A DNA stretch of 64,000 nt, taken from contig NZ_CP069338.1 of assembly GCF_016859125.1 (NCBI RefSeq), positions 8,435,501-8,499,500 of the forward strand. Reading direction: 5' to 3'. Position 1 is the first letter of the stretch. Each line of letters starts with the position of its first letter. Positions 48,488-56,574 of the stretch are shown piece by piece. The translations under genes were made by a program, and so were the position numbers. Below the pieces are notes generated by a model that was not told the origin of the DNA, searched no databases, and saw only the letters and a program-made list of their open reading frames with translations. This stretch comes from Archangium violaceum. GTDB taxonomy: Bacteria; Myxococcota; Myxococcia; Myxococcales; Myxococcaceae.

Positions 48488-48561
48488 TGGCCAGGGTCGG
48501 ACTTGAACCGACTACCTGCGGATTATGAGACCGCCGCTCTAACCAGGTGAGCTACCTGGCC
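48488..48561 (-). tRNA. tRNA-Met (anticodon CAT)
   Basis: The minus strand folds into a 74-nt cloverleaf: acceptor stem GGCCAGG/CCTGGCC with discriminator A, D-stem GCTC/GAGC, anticodon loop CTCATAA, variable AGGTA, T-stem GTCGG/CCGAC with TTCAAGT. CCA is not encoded. An A-starting, G1-C72-paired acceptor fits elongator Met rather than initiator. The gene is the integration site of the neighbouring element, whose 45-bp repeat covers the 5' half including the anticodon. Confidence 0.95.
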
Positions 48562-48564
48562 AAA
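48520..48564. repeat. Attachment-site repeat, tRNA-side copy (attL)
   Basis: Identical over 45 bp to 59632-59676. It runs from the anticodon stem through the tRNA 5' end plus three flanking A residues. The copy here completes a functional tRNA. Confidence 0.93.
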
Positions 48565-48636
48565 TGGTGCAACCGGCTGCTTTTACTGCGGAACTTCGAC
48601 TGCTTTCTACCGCCCCTCCAGTCGATGCGCAACTTC

Positions 48637-48654
48637 GTACTGACTTCGTACGGA
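48637..48654 (+). promoter_or_regulatory. Candidate integrase arm-type site, left end
   Basis: GTACTGA (48637-48643) and GTACGGA (48648-48654) are direct repeats with an 11-bp period inside CTTCGTACTGACTTCGTAC, 73 bp inside the left attachment repeat. The same motif and period recur near the right end (59521-59538). Confidence 0.45.
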
Positions 48655-48667
48655 CTGGAGAACTTCG

Positions 48668-49885
48668 ATGCCCCGCTGGACGGGACGATGGGACGGTGGA
48701 CGCACCTACGTGAACAAGCAGGGCGACACCGTGTGGGTCCTCGAAAAGCAGGTCCACGGGCGGCTCTATACCACAAGGCTTTCGGCGGGCAACGAGAAGG
48801 ATGCGCTCGCTGAGCTGGCCCTCTTCCGGAGGGACCCAGCCGCCTACGTGGCCCGTGCCCAGGAGGCCAAGGCCGCCGAGGAGACCACACCGGGCAACGC
48901 GCCGGTCCTCCTGGACCTTCCCACCGTGGAGAGGTTCCTCGGCTACCTGAAGAGCCAGGGCCGCACCGAGCGGCACCGGAAGAACGTCCTCCACTACCTC
49001 GCGCAGTGGGCCGAGGTGCTCTACGGGAAGGACCTGCGGACGCTCCGTCTCCAGGACCTCAAGCAGGCACTCAACGGCTGGTTCGACGCGGAGGCGGGGG
49101 ACATCCCGGCCAAGCGGCATCGGATCGCGGCCATCAAGGCGTTCTGCTCCTGGCTCCGCGAGGAGGAGGCGGTGCTCACCACCGCCGAGGACGCCACGCT
49201 CGCGCTCAAGGTGCCACCGGCCCGGCCCGAGAAGGCCCTCCGCGACAAGGGCTACTCCATGCGCGACGTCGAGCGCATCTACGCCGCCATCAGCGGGTGG
49301 GAGTCGGCCAGGTACGGGTGGAAGGGGACGGGCCGCGTCACCGAGGTGCAGTGCGTGCGGGACGTGCTGATGCTCCACGCCAAGTGCGGGATGCACGGCA
49401 CCGAGATTGACCGGCTGGCTCGCGGCGAGGGGAAGGTGAAGGTGCTGCAAGGGCAGGGGGCCATCGCGGGCACCATCACCTTCATCCACAAGTCGGGGCG
49501 GGTCCACGTCCAGTCCGTGGATGCTCAGGCCCTCGCGGCGGCCATGCGCCTCCAGGCCAGGGGCTCGGCTCCGGCGGACTGGTGGATTCGACAGGTGGTG
49601 AAGCGCGCGGCGAAGTCCGTGGGACTGGAGCCGCTATGCATGGGCGAGCTGCGCCACTCCTTCGTCACCTGGGCCGCCGAGTGTGGCACCGAGGTGCGTC
49701 CGGTGGACGGGGGCGTGCCGCTGACGCGCATCGCGGCCACCATCGGGCACCAGTCGGCGGTGACAACCAAGAAGTTCTACGAGGGCGTGAAGGTGCCTCC
49801 GATGATTCAGCTCCCCATCCGGCTGGAGCATCCGGAGGATCCCATCTCGCTATTTGAGCGGCAGCTTCGAGATGGCAGCCGCTAG
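48668..49885 (+). CDS. Tyrosine recombinase/integrase with unusual active-site residues
   Basis: The 405-residue protein starts 104 bp from the attachment repeat. An N-terminal core-binding domain (about 75-165, VERFLGYLKSQGRTERHRKN) is followed by the catalytic domain. Kept: Arg of ELRHSFVTW, His of IGHQSAVTT and Tyr of KKFYEG. Changed: the box I Arg of TGxRxxE is His (CGMHGTEIDRL), and the box II first His is Gly (MGELRH). It would catalyse integration into tRNA-Met; the changes may lower activity or mark a divergent branch. A decayed relative lies at 59879-60091. Confidence 0.88.
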   Translation: MPRWTGRWDGGRTYVNKQGDTVWVLEKQVHGRLYTTRLSAGNEKDALAELALFRRDPAAYVARAQEAKAAEETTPGNAPVLLDLPTVERFLGYLKSQGRTERHRKNVLHYLAQWAEVLYGKDLRTLRLQDLKQALNGWFDAEAGDIPAKRHRIAAIKAFCSWLREEEAVLTTAEDATLALKVPPARPEKALRDKGYSMRDVERIYAAISGWESARYGWKGTGRVTEVQCVRDVLMLHAKCGMHGTEIDRLARGEGKVKVLQGQGAIAGTITFIHKSGRVHVQSVDAQALAAAMRLQARGSAPADWWIRQVVKRAAKSVGLEPLCMGELRHSFVTWAAECGTEVRPVDGGVPLTRIAATIGHQSAVTTKKFYEGVKVPPMIQLPIRLEHPEDPISLFERQLRDGSR

Positions 49886-50626
49886 GGCCTTCGCATCCTT
49901 GGCCTGGGTCTTCGCCGGAGCTGCCTTCTTCGGACGCTCCGGCGTGGACCCGATTCCTCCTCTTTGCAGCAGTGCCTCCACGGATGCCCGGAGCACCAGG
50001 CGCTTCCGGCCGATCTTCGAGGCCACGAGCTGGTCATGACTCAGAAGTTCATAGACCTTGGTAGTCCCACACCCGAGCAAGGCGGCTGCCTCCTTCACGG
50101 TACAGGTCAGGCCCGGCCTGCTGCTCGCTGGGGATGCCTCCGGGCCTGGAACGGCCAGGGGGGAAGGTCTGCCTGCAAGGTGGGCAAGGAGCTGGCGTTG
50201 CACCTCCACGGCTCGCTCTTGGAGGTCGAGCACCTCACCGCACTCAACACAGGGGTCATCGAGTTGGGCTTCCGTTGGGAACTTGTACGGCTTCCATCTC
50301 CACCGTTCCGTGCATCTTCGGCAGACCCACTCCTGGGGCCGGGATTCCGAGAGGTAGTGAGCCGGGGCCGAGTACACGGACCACCTTCCACGGTCGTCGA
50401 TAACCCGAATCAAGGGATTTCTGACGGAGATTACAGGGGGGCAGATGGGGCATCTGTAATCTGGCGGGAGCACAGGCGGTGGTGGGCTGATGCCCTCCGA
50501 CTTCCGGCGCTTGGGCTTCTTGGTGACGCCACGCTGATTGGCAGGAGCCAGCTCGTCAGCTTGGTCGTCCTGTGTCTGGGAAGCCAGCGAGGAACCGGCC
50601 CCCTCTTCATCTGGCAAGGGTTTCAT
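49850..50626 (-). CDS. Zinc-ribbon and excisionase-type HTH protein
   Basis: Three ATGs are stacked after GAGGG; the third (50626) has the best spacing and gives 258 residues. The middle has Cys pairs (CPIC, CRRC, CVEC) that look like a zinc ribbon; the C-terminal part is a MerR/excisionase HTH_17 (CTVKEAAALLGCGTTKVYEL, then RKRLVLRASVEALLQRGG), followed by a Lys/Ala tail. It overlaps the integrase gene end by 36 bp in convergent orientation. A role as recombination directionality factor or element regulator is inferred. Confidence 0.75.
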   Translation of the reverse strand: MKPLPDEEGAGSSLASQTQDDQADELAPANQRGVTKKPKRRKSEGISPPPPVLPPDYRCPICPPVISVRNPLIRVIDDRGRWSVYSAPAHYLSESRPQEWVCRRCTERWRWKPYKFPTEAQLDDPCVECGEVLDLQERAVEVQRQLLAHLAGRPSPLAVPGPEASPASSRPGLTCTVKEAAALLGCGTTKVYELLSHDQLVASKIGRKRLVLRASVEALLQRGGIGSTPERPKKAAPAKTQAKDAKALAAAISKLPLK

Positions 50627-50706
50627 CATCATCCCTCAAGACGGGGACAGCACACCCTCTGAACTACTCATGCTCCTCCGGAGGTGGGGAGCTTTGGAGC
50701 GACACC

Positions 50707-51723
50707 ATGAACCTCAGAACCAAGAACAACCCAGGAGACGAGCCTCCTCTCCATCGCCTGCTGGAACTGCCTACTGGCAGCGTGCTGGATGCCTACCCGC
50801 TCATCGGGTACATCGACGATGGGCTCCGGAACATCTCCAACGTCCAGGAACTCGTCAGGTTTTGCGAGCGCGGGTTCGGCACCTACTTTTACAACGTCTA
50901 CTGGCAAGAGGCGGCGATCTCCCGGTTCCTGGCTACGCGCGACATATCGGATGCGGAGTTCAACTGGCTGGAGAGTCTGGACCTGGGCATCCACCCTCGT
51001 CACCCCCTCTTCAACATGCGCCAGTCGCTGGTGGGGGTGGCCGAGCAGAACAGGAGTATTGACGTGAACTCACTCCTGCTCGTCTGGGGGACCCTCTTCA
51101 CGAAGGGCAAGCCCTTCTTCAAGCTGGTGGGAGTGCTCCTCCAGGACCACTCCCTACAACTGGTGGTGGAGCGTCCGGACCACAACCTCGATCTCCACAC
51201 CTGCATCCGCTGGTGGGCTCTTGCTTCCGGCGTTCGGCACGCCAGCACGTTGCGAGGCCTGGAGAGGCTGCTCCGGGCCCATACCCACAGCGAGCTCAAC
51301 GCGCTTCCGGAAAACTCCTTCGCCAAGCTTTCGCATAAGCACATGCGGCTCGCCGAGGACATCGCCCGGGTTCACGGGCCCATGGTGGCCTTCTACTTCT
51401 TCCGCGCCATGCAGAGGATCCGAGCCTGTATGAAGTGGGTTGCCGAGGATGGGGCCTACCACGTCCGTTGGCGTTCGACCTGGTTGCGTGGGGCCAAGAC
51501 CAATTCGGACGCCATTCGAGGGGCTTCCACGTACCAGCACCTGTTGAAGCCGCTGCTGCTGGAGCATGTCCTTGAGAAGGTGGCGGGGCACCGCGCAGGG
51601 AAGAGGGCGGCTACCTACAGGTTGAAGCTCGTCCTGGAGGATGGCCGCTACGACGAGCAGGAGGCCGCCAAAACCCTCGGGTTGACGTTCACAGGGACGG
51701 GGCTGGTGAGGCCGGCAGGGTGA
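50707..51723 (+). CDS. Element-encoded protein of unknown function, 338 residues
   Basis: ATG 50707 follows TTGGAG by 8 bp. The protein starts MNLRTKNNPGDEPPLHRLLE and is mostly helical with many Trp, His and Arg residues; no family is recognised. It is divergent from the HTH gene (80 bp) and ends 27 bp before the iteron-like array, a place where a replication or partition protein might sit, but no replication motif can be pointed to. Confidence 0.68.
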   Translation: MNLRTKNNPGDEPPLHRLLELPTGSVLDAYPLIGYIDDGLRNISNVQELVRFCERGFGTYFYNVYWQEAAISRFLATRDISDAEFNWLESLDLGIHPRHPLFNMRQSLVGVAEQNRSIDVNSLLLVWGTLFTKGKPFFKLVGVLLQDHSLQLVVERPDHNLDLHTCIRWWALASGVRHASTLRGLERLLRAHTHSELNALPENSFAKLSHKHMRLAEDIARVHGPMVAFYFFRAMQRIRACMKWVAEDGAYHVRWRSTWLRGAKTNSDAIRGASTYQHLLKPLLLEHVLEKVAGHRAGKRAATYRLKLVLEDGRYDEQEAAKTLGLTFTGTGLVRPAG

Positions 51724-51749
51724 TTCCGAGAGCCAAGCGGAGGAGGTCC

Positions 51750-52168
51750 TTTGAATGTTGTAAATCTGGGGACTTCTCCACTGTCGAGGAGCAAGTAGAG
51801 GGAGAGGAGGAGAGCCCGTCGAGGGCATCTAGTATGTTGCAGATCCTCCAACCCTTACTTGTCGAGGAGGTTCTCCTCTCTCTTCTCCGCGGAGTCCTTC
51901 CAAGGCTCATAGTATATTGGAATTCCTCTGCCTTCTTCTCAACGAGAGAACCCTCGGCTTTCTCTCGGGTTCTCTTCTAGTCCTATAATATGATGTAATT
52001 ACATGATATAATAGAAGATAGATGAGGAGAGGGAGGGAACAGTAGGTCCCTCCCTCGAAGAGAAAGAGTCAAAGGATTTACAGGATACTATCTGTCCTCG
52101 ACTGAGCTTCAGCGGAATGGAGGCAGCTCTCGTCTCCTGAGTGTGTCCCGGAGAATTGCAGCATATTA
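51750..52168. repeat. Iteron-like array in an AT-rich intergenic region
   Basis: Six related 18-21-bp sites share the core TAGTATNTTGNAAATCCTC: plus strand at 51751-51771, 51830-51849, 51910-51928 and 51984-52002; minus strand at 52071-52090 and 52148-52168. The fourth overlaps a near-perfect 22-bp palindrome (core ATGTAATTACAT, 51993-52004), which adds a minus-strand copy. The stretch is much richer in A+T than its surroundings. The whole gap 51724-52363 has no gene. Confidence 0.65.
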
Positions 52169-52363
52169 GGGGACGGTTGCTCTCTTCCTCGTCTTCTCCA
52201 CCCGCTCGAAGTGGAACATCTGCCTCGTCCTGATGAACAGGGAGAGCAACCCTGGTGGATACCGAGACCCGTTGAGGCTCGAAGAGCCCTGCTCTCGGCA
52301 ACCTGCTCGGAGGCGAGAAGTTCCCCTTCCCACAGAGGATGGCCCTGCTGGACAATCTCTCGC

Positions 52364-53239
52364 ATGTCCGCCCCCTCTATCCGTGCTACTGTCCAGACCG
52401 CCAGGTCCGCCATCAACGAGTTCAAGAAACGCGGTGGTCCGAAAAGTCCCGAGGGGAAAGAGCGGAGTTCATTCAATTCCTTACGCCACGGTCTGAGTGC
52501 CAAGCATCTGCTCCTACCTGGAGAGAATGCCGCCGAGTACGAGGCGCACATGGACTCGTGGTTCTCCACTCTGGCGCCCACCAGCCTGCCCGAAGCCACC
52601 CTGGTGGCGCAGCTCGGGGATACGGCCTGGAAGCTGGAGCGATTGAGTAAGCTGGAGAATGGACGGAGCCTTGCCAGTTTGGAGGAGGCTCTGGAGAAGA
52701 CGCCCGAGTTCGAGAGGTTCGTCCTCACCCGCCGCGCACTCCAGGCCGTGAGCGCCTTCGTGGAGATCGTGGACGCCTGCCCGGCGCCGCAGGATGCGGT
52801 GCAGACCGACGCCTTGCTGGTCGCTGTGGATGGCACCACGAAGATCGTCCGTGAGGTGCCGGAGCTGCCGGAGGCAGTGATACAGCCCCTCGCTTTCTCG
52901 CTCGGCCATGCCCGGGAGACCTCCAAGGAAGGGCGGATGCACCCGGACGCCTACCGGGCCCTGGGAAACGCCGCCAAGGTACTGAAGGGGGCCCTTTCCG
53001 CGAAGCTGGCTGAGGACGAGGGTGCGCTGGCGGCGGTACGCGAACGGCTGGCCGCCGAGGTGCTGCTGCTGGACGACGCGGACCTGCGGAAGCTGGAGCG
53101 GCACCGCAAGCTGCTGGAGACCGCCATGCAGCGGCAGCTCGGGCTCCTCGACCAGCTCCGCGCCCAGGTGGCCGCCGTGAAGGCCCAGAACCCGGCCGAG
53201 GCCAAGGAGCTGCGCGTGCGCCTGCGGCTCGTGAAGTGA
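52364..53239 (+). CDS. Mobile-element-associated protein with GGPKSPEGK-type N-terminus
   Basis: ATG 52364 gives a 291-residue protein. The segment KKRGGPKSPEGKERSSFNSL followed by RHGLSAKHLLLPGE is a widespread motif in hypothetical proteins next to integrases and phages; its function is unknown to me. The rest is helical and charged (SLEEALEKTPEFERFVLTRR, LRKLERHRKLLETAMQRQL), suggesting a coiled or DNA/RNA-associated protein. It is the first gene after the iteron-like array. Upstream in-frame starts run into that array and are unlikely. Confidence 0.75.
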   Translation: MSAPSIRATVQTARSAINEFKKRGGPKSPEGKERSSFNSLRHGLSAKHLLLPGENAAEYEAHMDSWFSTLAPTSLPEATLVAQLGDTAWKLERLSKLENGRSLASLEEALEKTPEFERFVLTRRALQAVSAFVEIVDACPAPQDAVQTDALLVAVDGTTKIVREVPELPEAVIQPLAFSLGHARETSKEGRMHPDAYRALGNAAKVLKGALSAKLAEDEGALAAVRERLAAEVLLLDDADLRKLERHRKLLETAMQRQLGLLDQLRAQVAAVKAQNPAEAKELRVRLRLVK

Positions 53240-53743
53240 TTCCTCGGGTTCGTTCTGACGCCTCTTCCGGGCCCTCTTCGCCCTGGCTCGCTAATCGGTA
53301 GCCCTATCCAACCTGGGTGAGCACTCCCGGGATGGGGGGGACAGGGGTTCCCTTGTCGCAGGTCCACCTGTAAGCCCCCTGGTCTTCTTCCAGACCCTGG
53401 GGGATGGGGGCTCTCAAGATTTTTTTGGGGGATTCTCCAGCGGGCTGCTCCCGGTACGCGATCCCTGGAGGGCTTCGCCCAGGGGTTACTGATGGCCGTA
53501 CCCAGTGTTCGCCCTCCAGCTCCTCGCGCACGAGGGGGTAGGGCACCCCTGATACTTAAAAATCTGGAGGACCACCGGCAGAAGTGACCGGGGACCTCCG
53601 GCGATGGAACTGCACCGGAGCTGGTGCCACCGGGATCGGGGCCCGTGGAGACGAACCGGCCCCCGCCACACCACCCGGCCAAGACCGGGAGCATCATCGC
53701 TGGTATTGGTGCGACAGGGGCCGTGCTTCAACTCCGGGCATCT
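53240..53743. other. Gap of about 500 bp
   Basis: Open frames here lack family character and codon bias. A run of seven T at 53411-53417 within AAGATTTTTTTGGGGG is the only notable feature. Confidence 0.4.
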
Positions 53744-53857
53744 TCACCGCCCGTGCCGCGTCACCTCGCGCAGGTGCTCGGCCAGCCCGATCAAAATGGC
53801 CGCTGCCACCCGTAGGGTGATTGGTGAGGCGGCCAGCTTCTTCACGGCACCCAGCAT
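53744..53857 (-). CDS. 37-residue small membrane protein
   Basis: ATG 53857 is preceded 6 bp upstream by GGGAGGTG, an almost ideal ribosome site. The peptide begins MLGAVKKLAASPITLRVAAA and continues with ILIGLAEHL and a basic tail EVTRHGR: one short membrane helix with positive ends. It is 53 bp downstream of the gene at 53911 in the same direction and may share its transcript. Function unknown; size and shape would fit a toxin or holin-like peptide, but this is a guess. Confidence 0.55.
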   Translation of the reverse strand: MLGAVKKLAASPITLRVAAAILIGLAEHLREVTRHGR

Positions 53858-53910
53858 CGTCGTCACCTCCCTTCCCCTGGAACTCCAGGCACGATACAGG
53901 CCGCAGCCGA

Positions 53911-54348
53911 TCAGTCCGGCTCCCCGATGGAGGGCGATTGCGCCCCCTGCGTGCCGGGCTGGGCGGGAGGGCTGTCCTCACGAGGAGGCTCTATTCCCGC
54001 TACTGGACCGGGTTGCTCGGTTTCCTTCTTCTCGGACGGAGACGGCCTCGGCCCTGCGCTCCAGTCCCAAGGCCGCAGAACCACATCATCCCTGTCCGCG
54101 TTCTCCCCGGCGGTGACGTTGTGCGGCGTCAACAGGTGCGCCGGGTTCTCCTCGCCTCGGAGCACACGGCCGAGCTGATGCAGCCTGGTCTCCACCAGCA
54201 GCAGGATGGCGCTGATGATGACGGGCGCGCTGTGCACCCGCTCCGGGTCGGGCACCGCGCCCATGGCGACGCTGTCTGCGATCCAGTGGGCGCCCTCAAT
54301 GGCATAACGAATTTCCCCTAACTCGGCGGAGAGGCTGACGTGTTCCAT
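53911..54348 (-). CDS. Element-encoded hypothetical protein, 145 residues
   Basis: ATG 54348 follows GAGGAGG by 7 bp. The N-terminal 65 residues form a helical pair (MEHVSLSAELGEIRYAIEGA, VHSAPVIISAILLLVETRLH); the C-terminal half is Pro/Glu/Ser-rich and disordered. No family is recognised. Likely co-transcribed with the small membrane protein downstream. Confidence 0.6.
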   Translation of the reverse strand: MEHVSLSAELGEIRYAIEGAHWIADSVAMGAVPDPERVHSAPVIISAILLLVETRLHQLGRVLRGEENPAHLLTPHNVTAGENADRDDVVLRPWDWSAGPRPSPSEKKETEQPGPVAGIEPPREDSPPAQPGTQGAQSPSIGEPD

Positions 54349-54653
54349 CTGGATTCCTCCTCGGGTGGATTGGATGAAGACGCACTGGCCAACCAGTCAG
54401 GACGTCAGCGGAGATGACCGCCATGAGCCTTATTCCGAGGAACACGCGGGTTTAACCGGCCACTCTCCACGGAGTTGCCGGGCCGCATGGGAGCTGATTC
54501 GGGGCCACGAGGGCAAGTTCAAGAGGGGGTGGTTTGTTCTCCTACTATGGGCTACGGTCGCTCACCGGCTCTTTTTCGGGTCGGCATCCAACTATCCTTG
54601 GTAACTTGCTTCGCTTGGCTACATGCCCGGCTTCCTGACGAGGGTAAGGATCG
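54349..54653. other. Gap of about 305 bp
   Basis: No supported gene. Base composition drops toward AT here. It should hold the promoters of the divergent genes at 54348 and 54654. Confidence 0.4.
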
Positions 54654-55061
54654 ATGATGGTGGTCGCAGTCTTCGCAAAGGACGGCCAAAGCGTCTTCCG
54701 CGCCATGAAGGAGGACCCTGATGGCCTACCGACTGTGGCACCAACGGCTCGAACGCTCGGCGTCCGACCTGGCGAGCCGCCCCTTGTTGATGGAGTCATT
54801 GTTCCGCTGATGGGCGGAATGTCCGTCGCTATCGACGATCCGAAGGCGCTGCCGGAGCATCGTCGACCACCTTCGCTCGGCGGCACGGGGCGCGACCCGG
54901 TATTCTCGGCTACCGTGCCAATTTCGAGCAGCCTGTGTATCCATCAAGAACGGCCGCCGCATAAGCACGCGAGTGTCGAGCCGATCAAGGCCTGTGGTCG
55001 TGACGAGTACGAAGGACTCCTGGCCGCCACACGTTCTCGGTGGAGGAAGATCGCGTCATGA
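54654..55061 (+). CDS. Toxin-like protein, possibly of the Tse2/ADP-ribosyltransferase-fold type
   Basis: The 135-residue protein starts MMVVAVFAKDGQSVFRAMKE. Its order of motifs, FRA near the start, VPLMGGMSVAIDD in the middle, HRRPPSLGGTGRDPVF, then HASVEPIKACGRDEYEGLL, matches a hypothetical family I recall, and loosely the Tse2 toxin layout (xYRA ... GGTSV ... HY-x-I-x-P). That link is inference from pattern only. Its stop overlaps the ATG of the next gene, as in toxin-partner pairs. GC is lower than in the core genome. Confidence 0.6.
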   Translation: MMVVAVFAKDGQSVFRAMKEDPDGLPTVAPTARTLGVRPGEPPLVDGVIVPLMGGMSVAIDDPKALPEHRRPPSLGGTGRDPVFSATVPISSSLCIHQERPPHKHASVEPIKACGRDEYEGLLAATRSRWRKIAS

Positions 55062-55351
55062 CAGTGCCCCTTGATCAATACCTGAGGCTTCGTGCTGAAC
55101 TGGCGCGAATCAGATGGGCTCATGCCGGGTTCGAATCACCGGAAGAGGATGCACTGCTCGACCGGATGGACGAGGCTTGGGCAGCATTGAGTGAGTCGGA
55201 CCTCGCTGAACTGGAGCGGCGACCGCCGCCTATGCAGTTAACTCGACCGATGGCGCGACGGGTGCCCGGTCAAGTCGTCCGGCTCGACACAGATGTTTTC
55301 GCATTCGCACACGGGGCCATCGCTCCGCGCCGACTCGACGAGGTGGCGTGA
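55058..55351 (+). CDS. Small acidic helical partner protein, 97 residues
   Basis: ATG 55058 overlaps the previous stop by 4 bp and follows GGAGGAAG. The segment RLRAELARIRWAHAGFESPE then EDALLDRMDEAWAALSESDL is a helical, acidic motif seen in many small hypothetical proteins paired with others in mobile DNA. A role as immunity or antitoxin for the preceding gene is inferred from the coupling. The C-terminus is a short beta-like segment (VPGQVVRLDTDVFAFAHG). Confidence 0.68.
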   Translation: MTVPLDQYLRLRAELARIRWAHAGFESPEEDALLDRMDEAWAALSESDLAELERRPPPMQLTRPMARRVPGQVVRLDTDVFAFAHGAIAPRRLDEVA

Positions 55352-55352
55352 T

Positions 55353-56234
55353 ATGTATTTGACTGCTCACCGCATCTTTTCACCCGCAACCGGTCGCACT
55401 GGAATCAACGCCTTCCGGTATCGGCACGGCGAGGGGGCAAAGGTTGATTGGACGAACCCGGACCCCACCGTCGTGCCTGAGACTGAGCCCGGTGAACTCG
55501 CCAGCGATGAGGTTGAGGTTGCTCCCGGAGGCAATCTCGTCCGCAGTTATCTCGATGTGGTCGCTCATGACTCGACAACTGTGACCGCGATTACGCAAGC
55601 GCTCGATCGATTTCGCGCATCGGACTTCGGCTCGCTTCCTGCCGTGCTTCGGGGCGCAGTAGGTGTCCGATTCAGCGCCGAAGTAGGCCTTGCCCCAGAG
55701 GCACGACCCGCTGAGTTCGATGCTCTCCGCGAGAGGCTGGACCGTCTGCTGCGCTCACCGCCCGCATCAACTTGGCGTGGCCTTGAGCCGCTGACGATTG
55801 AAATGAAAGTATCGCCAGACGAAGAAACCTCGTTCCAACTGACCCACCCTGCTGTGGAGAGGCTCCGTGTTGTCGCTGGTCCCGACTGGAGGCCGACAAC
55901 AATCCGCGTGCGCAAGGAGGTCCGTGAAGATCTCGCATTCTACCAGGGGGACATCCTTCGCGAACTCGTACGCTCTCTCGTTCCAAATGTGGGGGCAGAA
56001 GAAATTCTGCGACTTGGCGGGGTGCGCGTGGTCGACCCCGCTGGTAAACTCATCGCGGAGTGGCCGATCCGTCGCACCATCGGAACCGGGTATTGCCTCA
56101 ACTGCCACCAGCACAACACTCTAATTGGCAGCGGGGCGGCGTGGACATTGGTTGGCGGCGGGGCGGTGTGGAAATGCACTTCATGTGGCTCGGTTCAGAA
56201 TAATAACGGTCTGTGGGTGGCTACGCTGAGCTGA
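55353..56234 (+). CDS. Hypothetical protein with C-terminal zinc ribbon, 293 residues
   Basis: ATG 55353 begins one base after the previous stop, with GAGG 8 bp ahead, so this is the third gene of a tight operon. The first 60 residues look like a beta-rich module (MYLTAHRIFSPATGRTG). The C-terminus has CLNCHQHNTLIGSG and WKCTSCGSVQN, two CxxC pairs that form a zinc ribbon. No family is recognised. It could be a structural or nucleic-acid-binding partner of the toxin-like pair. Confidence 0.68.
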   Translation: MYLTAHRIFSPATGRTGINAFRYRHGEGAKVDWTNPDPTVVPETEPGELASDEVEVAPGGNLVRSYLDVVAHDSTTVTAITQALDRFRASDFGSLPAVLRGAVGVRFSAEVGLAPEARPAEFDALRERLDRLLRSPPASTWRGLEPLTIEMKVSPDEETSFQLTHPAVERLRVVAGPDWRPTTIRVRKEVREDLAFYQGDILRELVRSLVPNVGAEEILRLGGVRVVDPAGKLIAEWPIRRTIGTGYCLNCHQHNTLIGSGAAWTLVGGGAVWKCTSCGSVQNNNGLWVATLS

Positions 56235-56385
56235 CGCGCAGGCTGGAGGTAAGCACGGCCTTGAATGCCGGGCCTCCGATTTCAGATAGCCTCCCGACAC
56301 CTGTGTTGCAGCAAGGGGGCGGCGGAGTGATGTATCCGATTGCCGCAGGGCTGAAGCTTGCATCCAACATGCGCTTGCGCGCAGG

Positions 56386-56574
56386 ATGCTCGCGCGGCCC
56401 TTGCAGGAGTTCGGTTGGCAAATCGAGAAGTTGGGGCTTCTGCCTGGAACCATTCGGGACATGGTCCACGCGGACCGCGTCATCGTTCCTGGCTTTGGCC
56501 GAGGTGGTGCGGTCGTCTATCAGCTCAGGGATGGTGTATTGAAGCTGAAGACCGTTTTGCAGTGGAGGCCGTGA
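56386..56574 (+). CDS. Short frame upstream of the DUF2283-like gene, possibly a toxin C-terminus remnant
   Basis: The 62-residue frame ends in TGA whose last base is the A of the next gene's ATG. It reads MLARPLQEFGWQIEKLGLLP at the start and GGAVVYQLRDGVLKLKTVLQ near the end, a hydrophobic beta pattern resembling the tail of small nuclease toxins. There is no good ribosome site and another frame overlaps upstream, so it may be a broken remnant of a longer toxin gene. Function is not assignable. Confidence 0.4.
   Translation: MLARPLQEFGWQIEKLGLLPGTIRDMVHADRVIVPGFGRGGAVVYQLRDGVLKLKTVLQWRP

Noticed and set aside
51724-52363. CRISPR array
   Set aside because: The repeats are short, degenerate, in both orientations and unevenly spaced, and no cas genes are near; iteron-like sites fit better.
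53486-53731. 81-residue minus-strand frame after the 37-residue gene
   Set aside because: Pro/Arg/Cys-rich with no ribosome site; likely non-coding.
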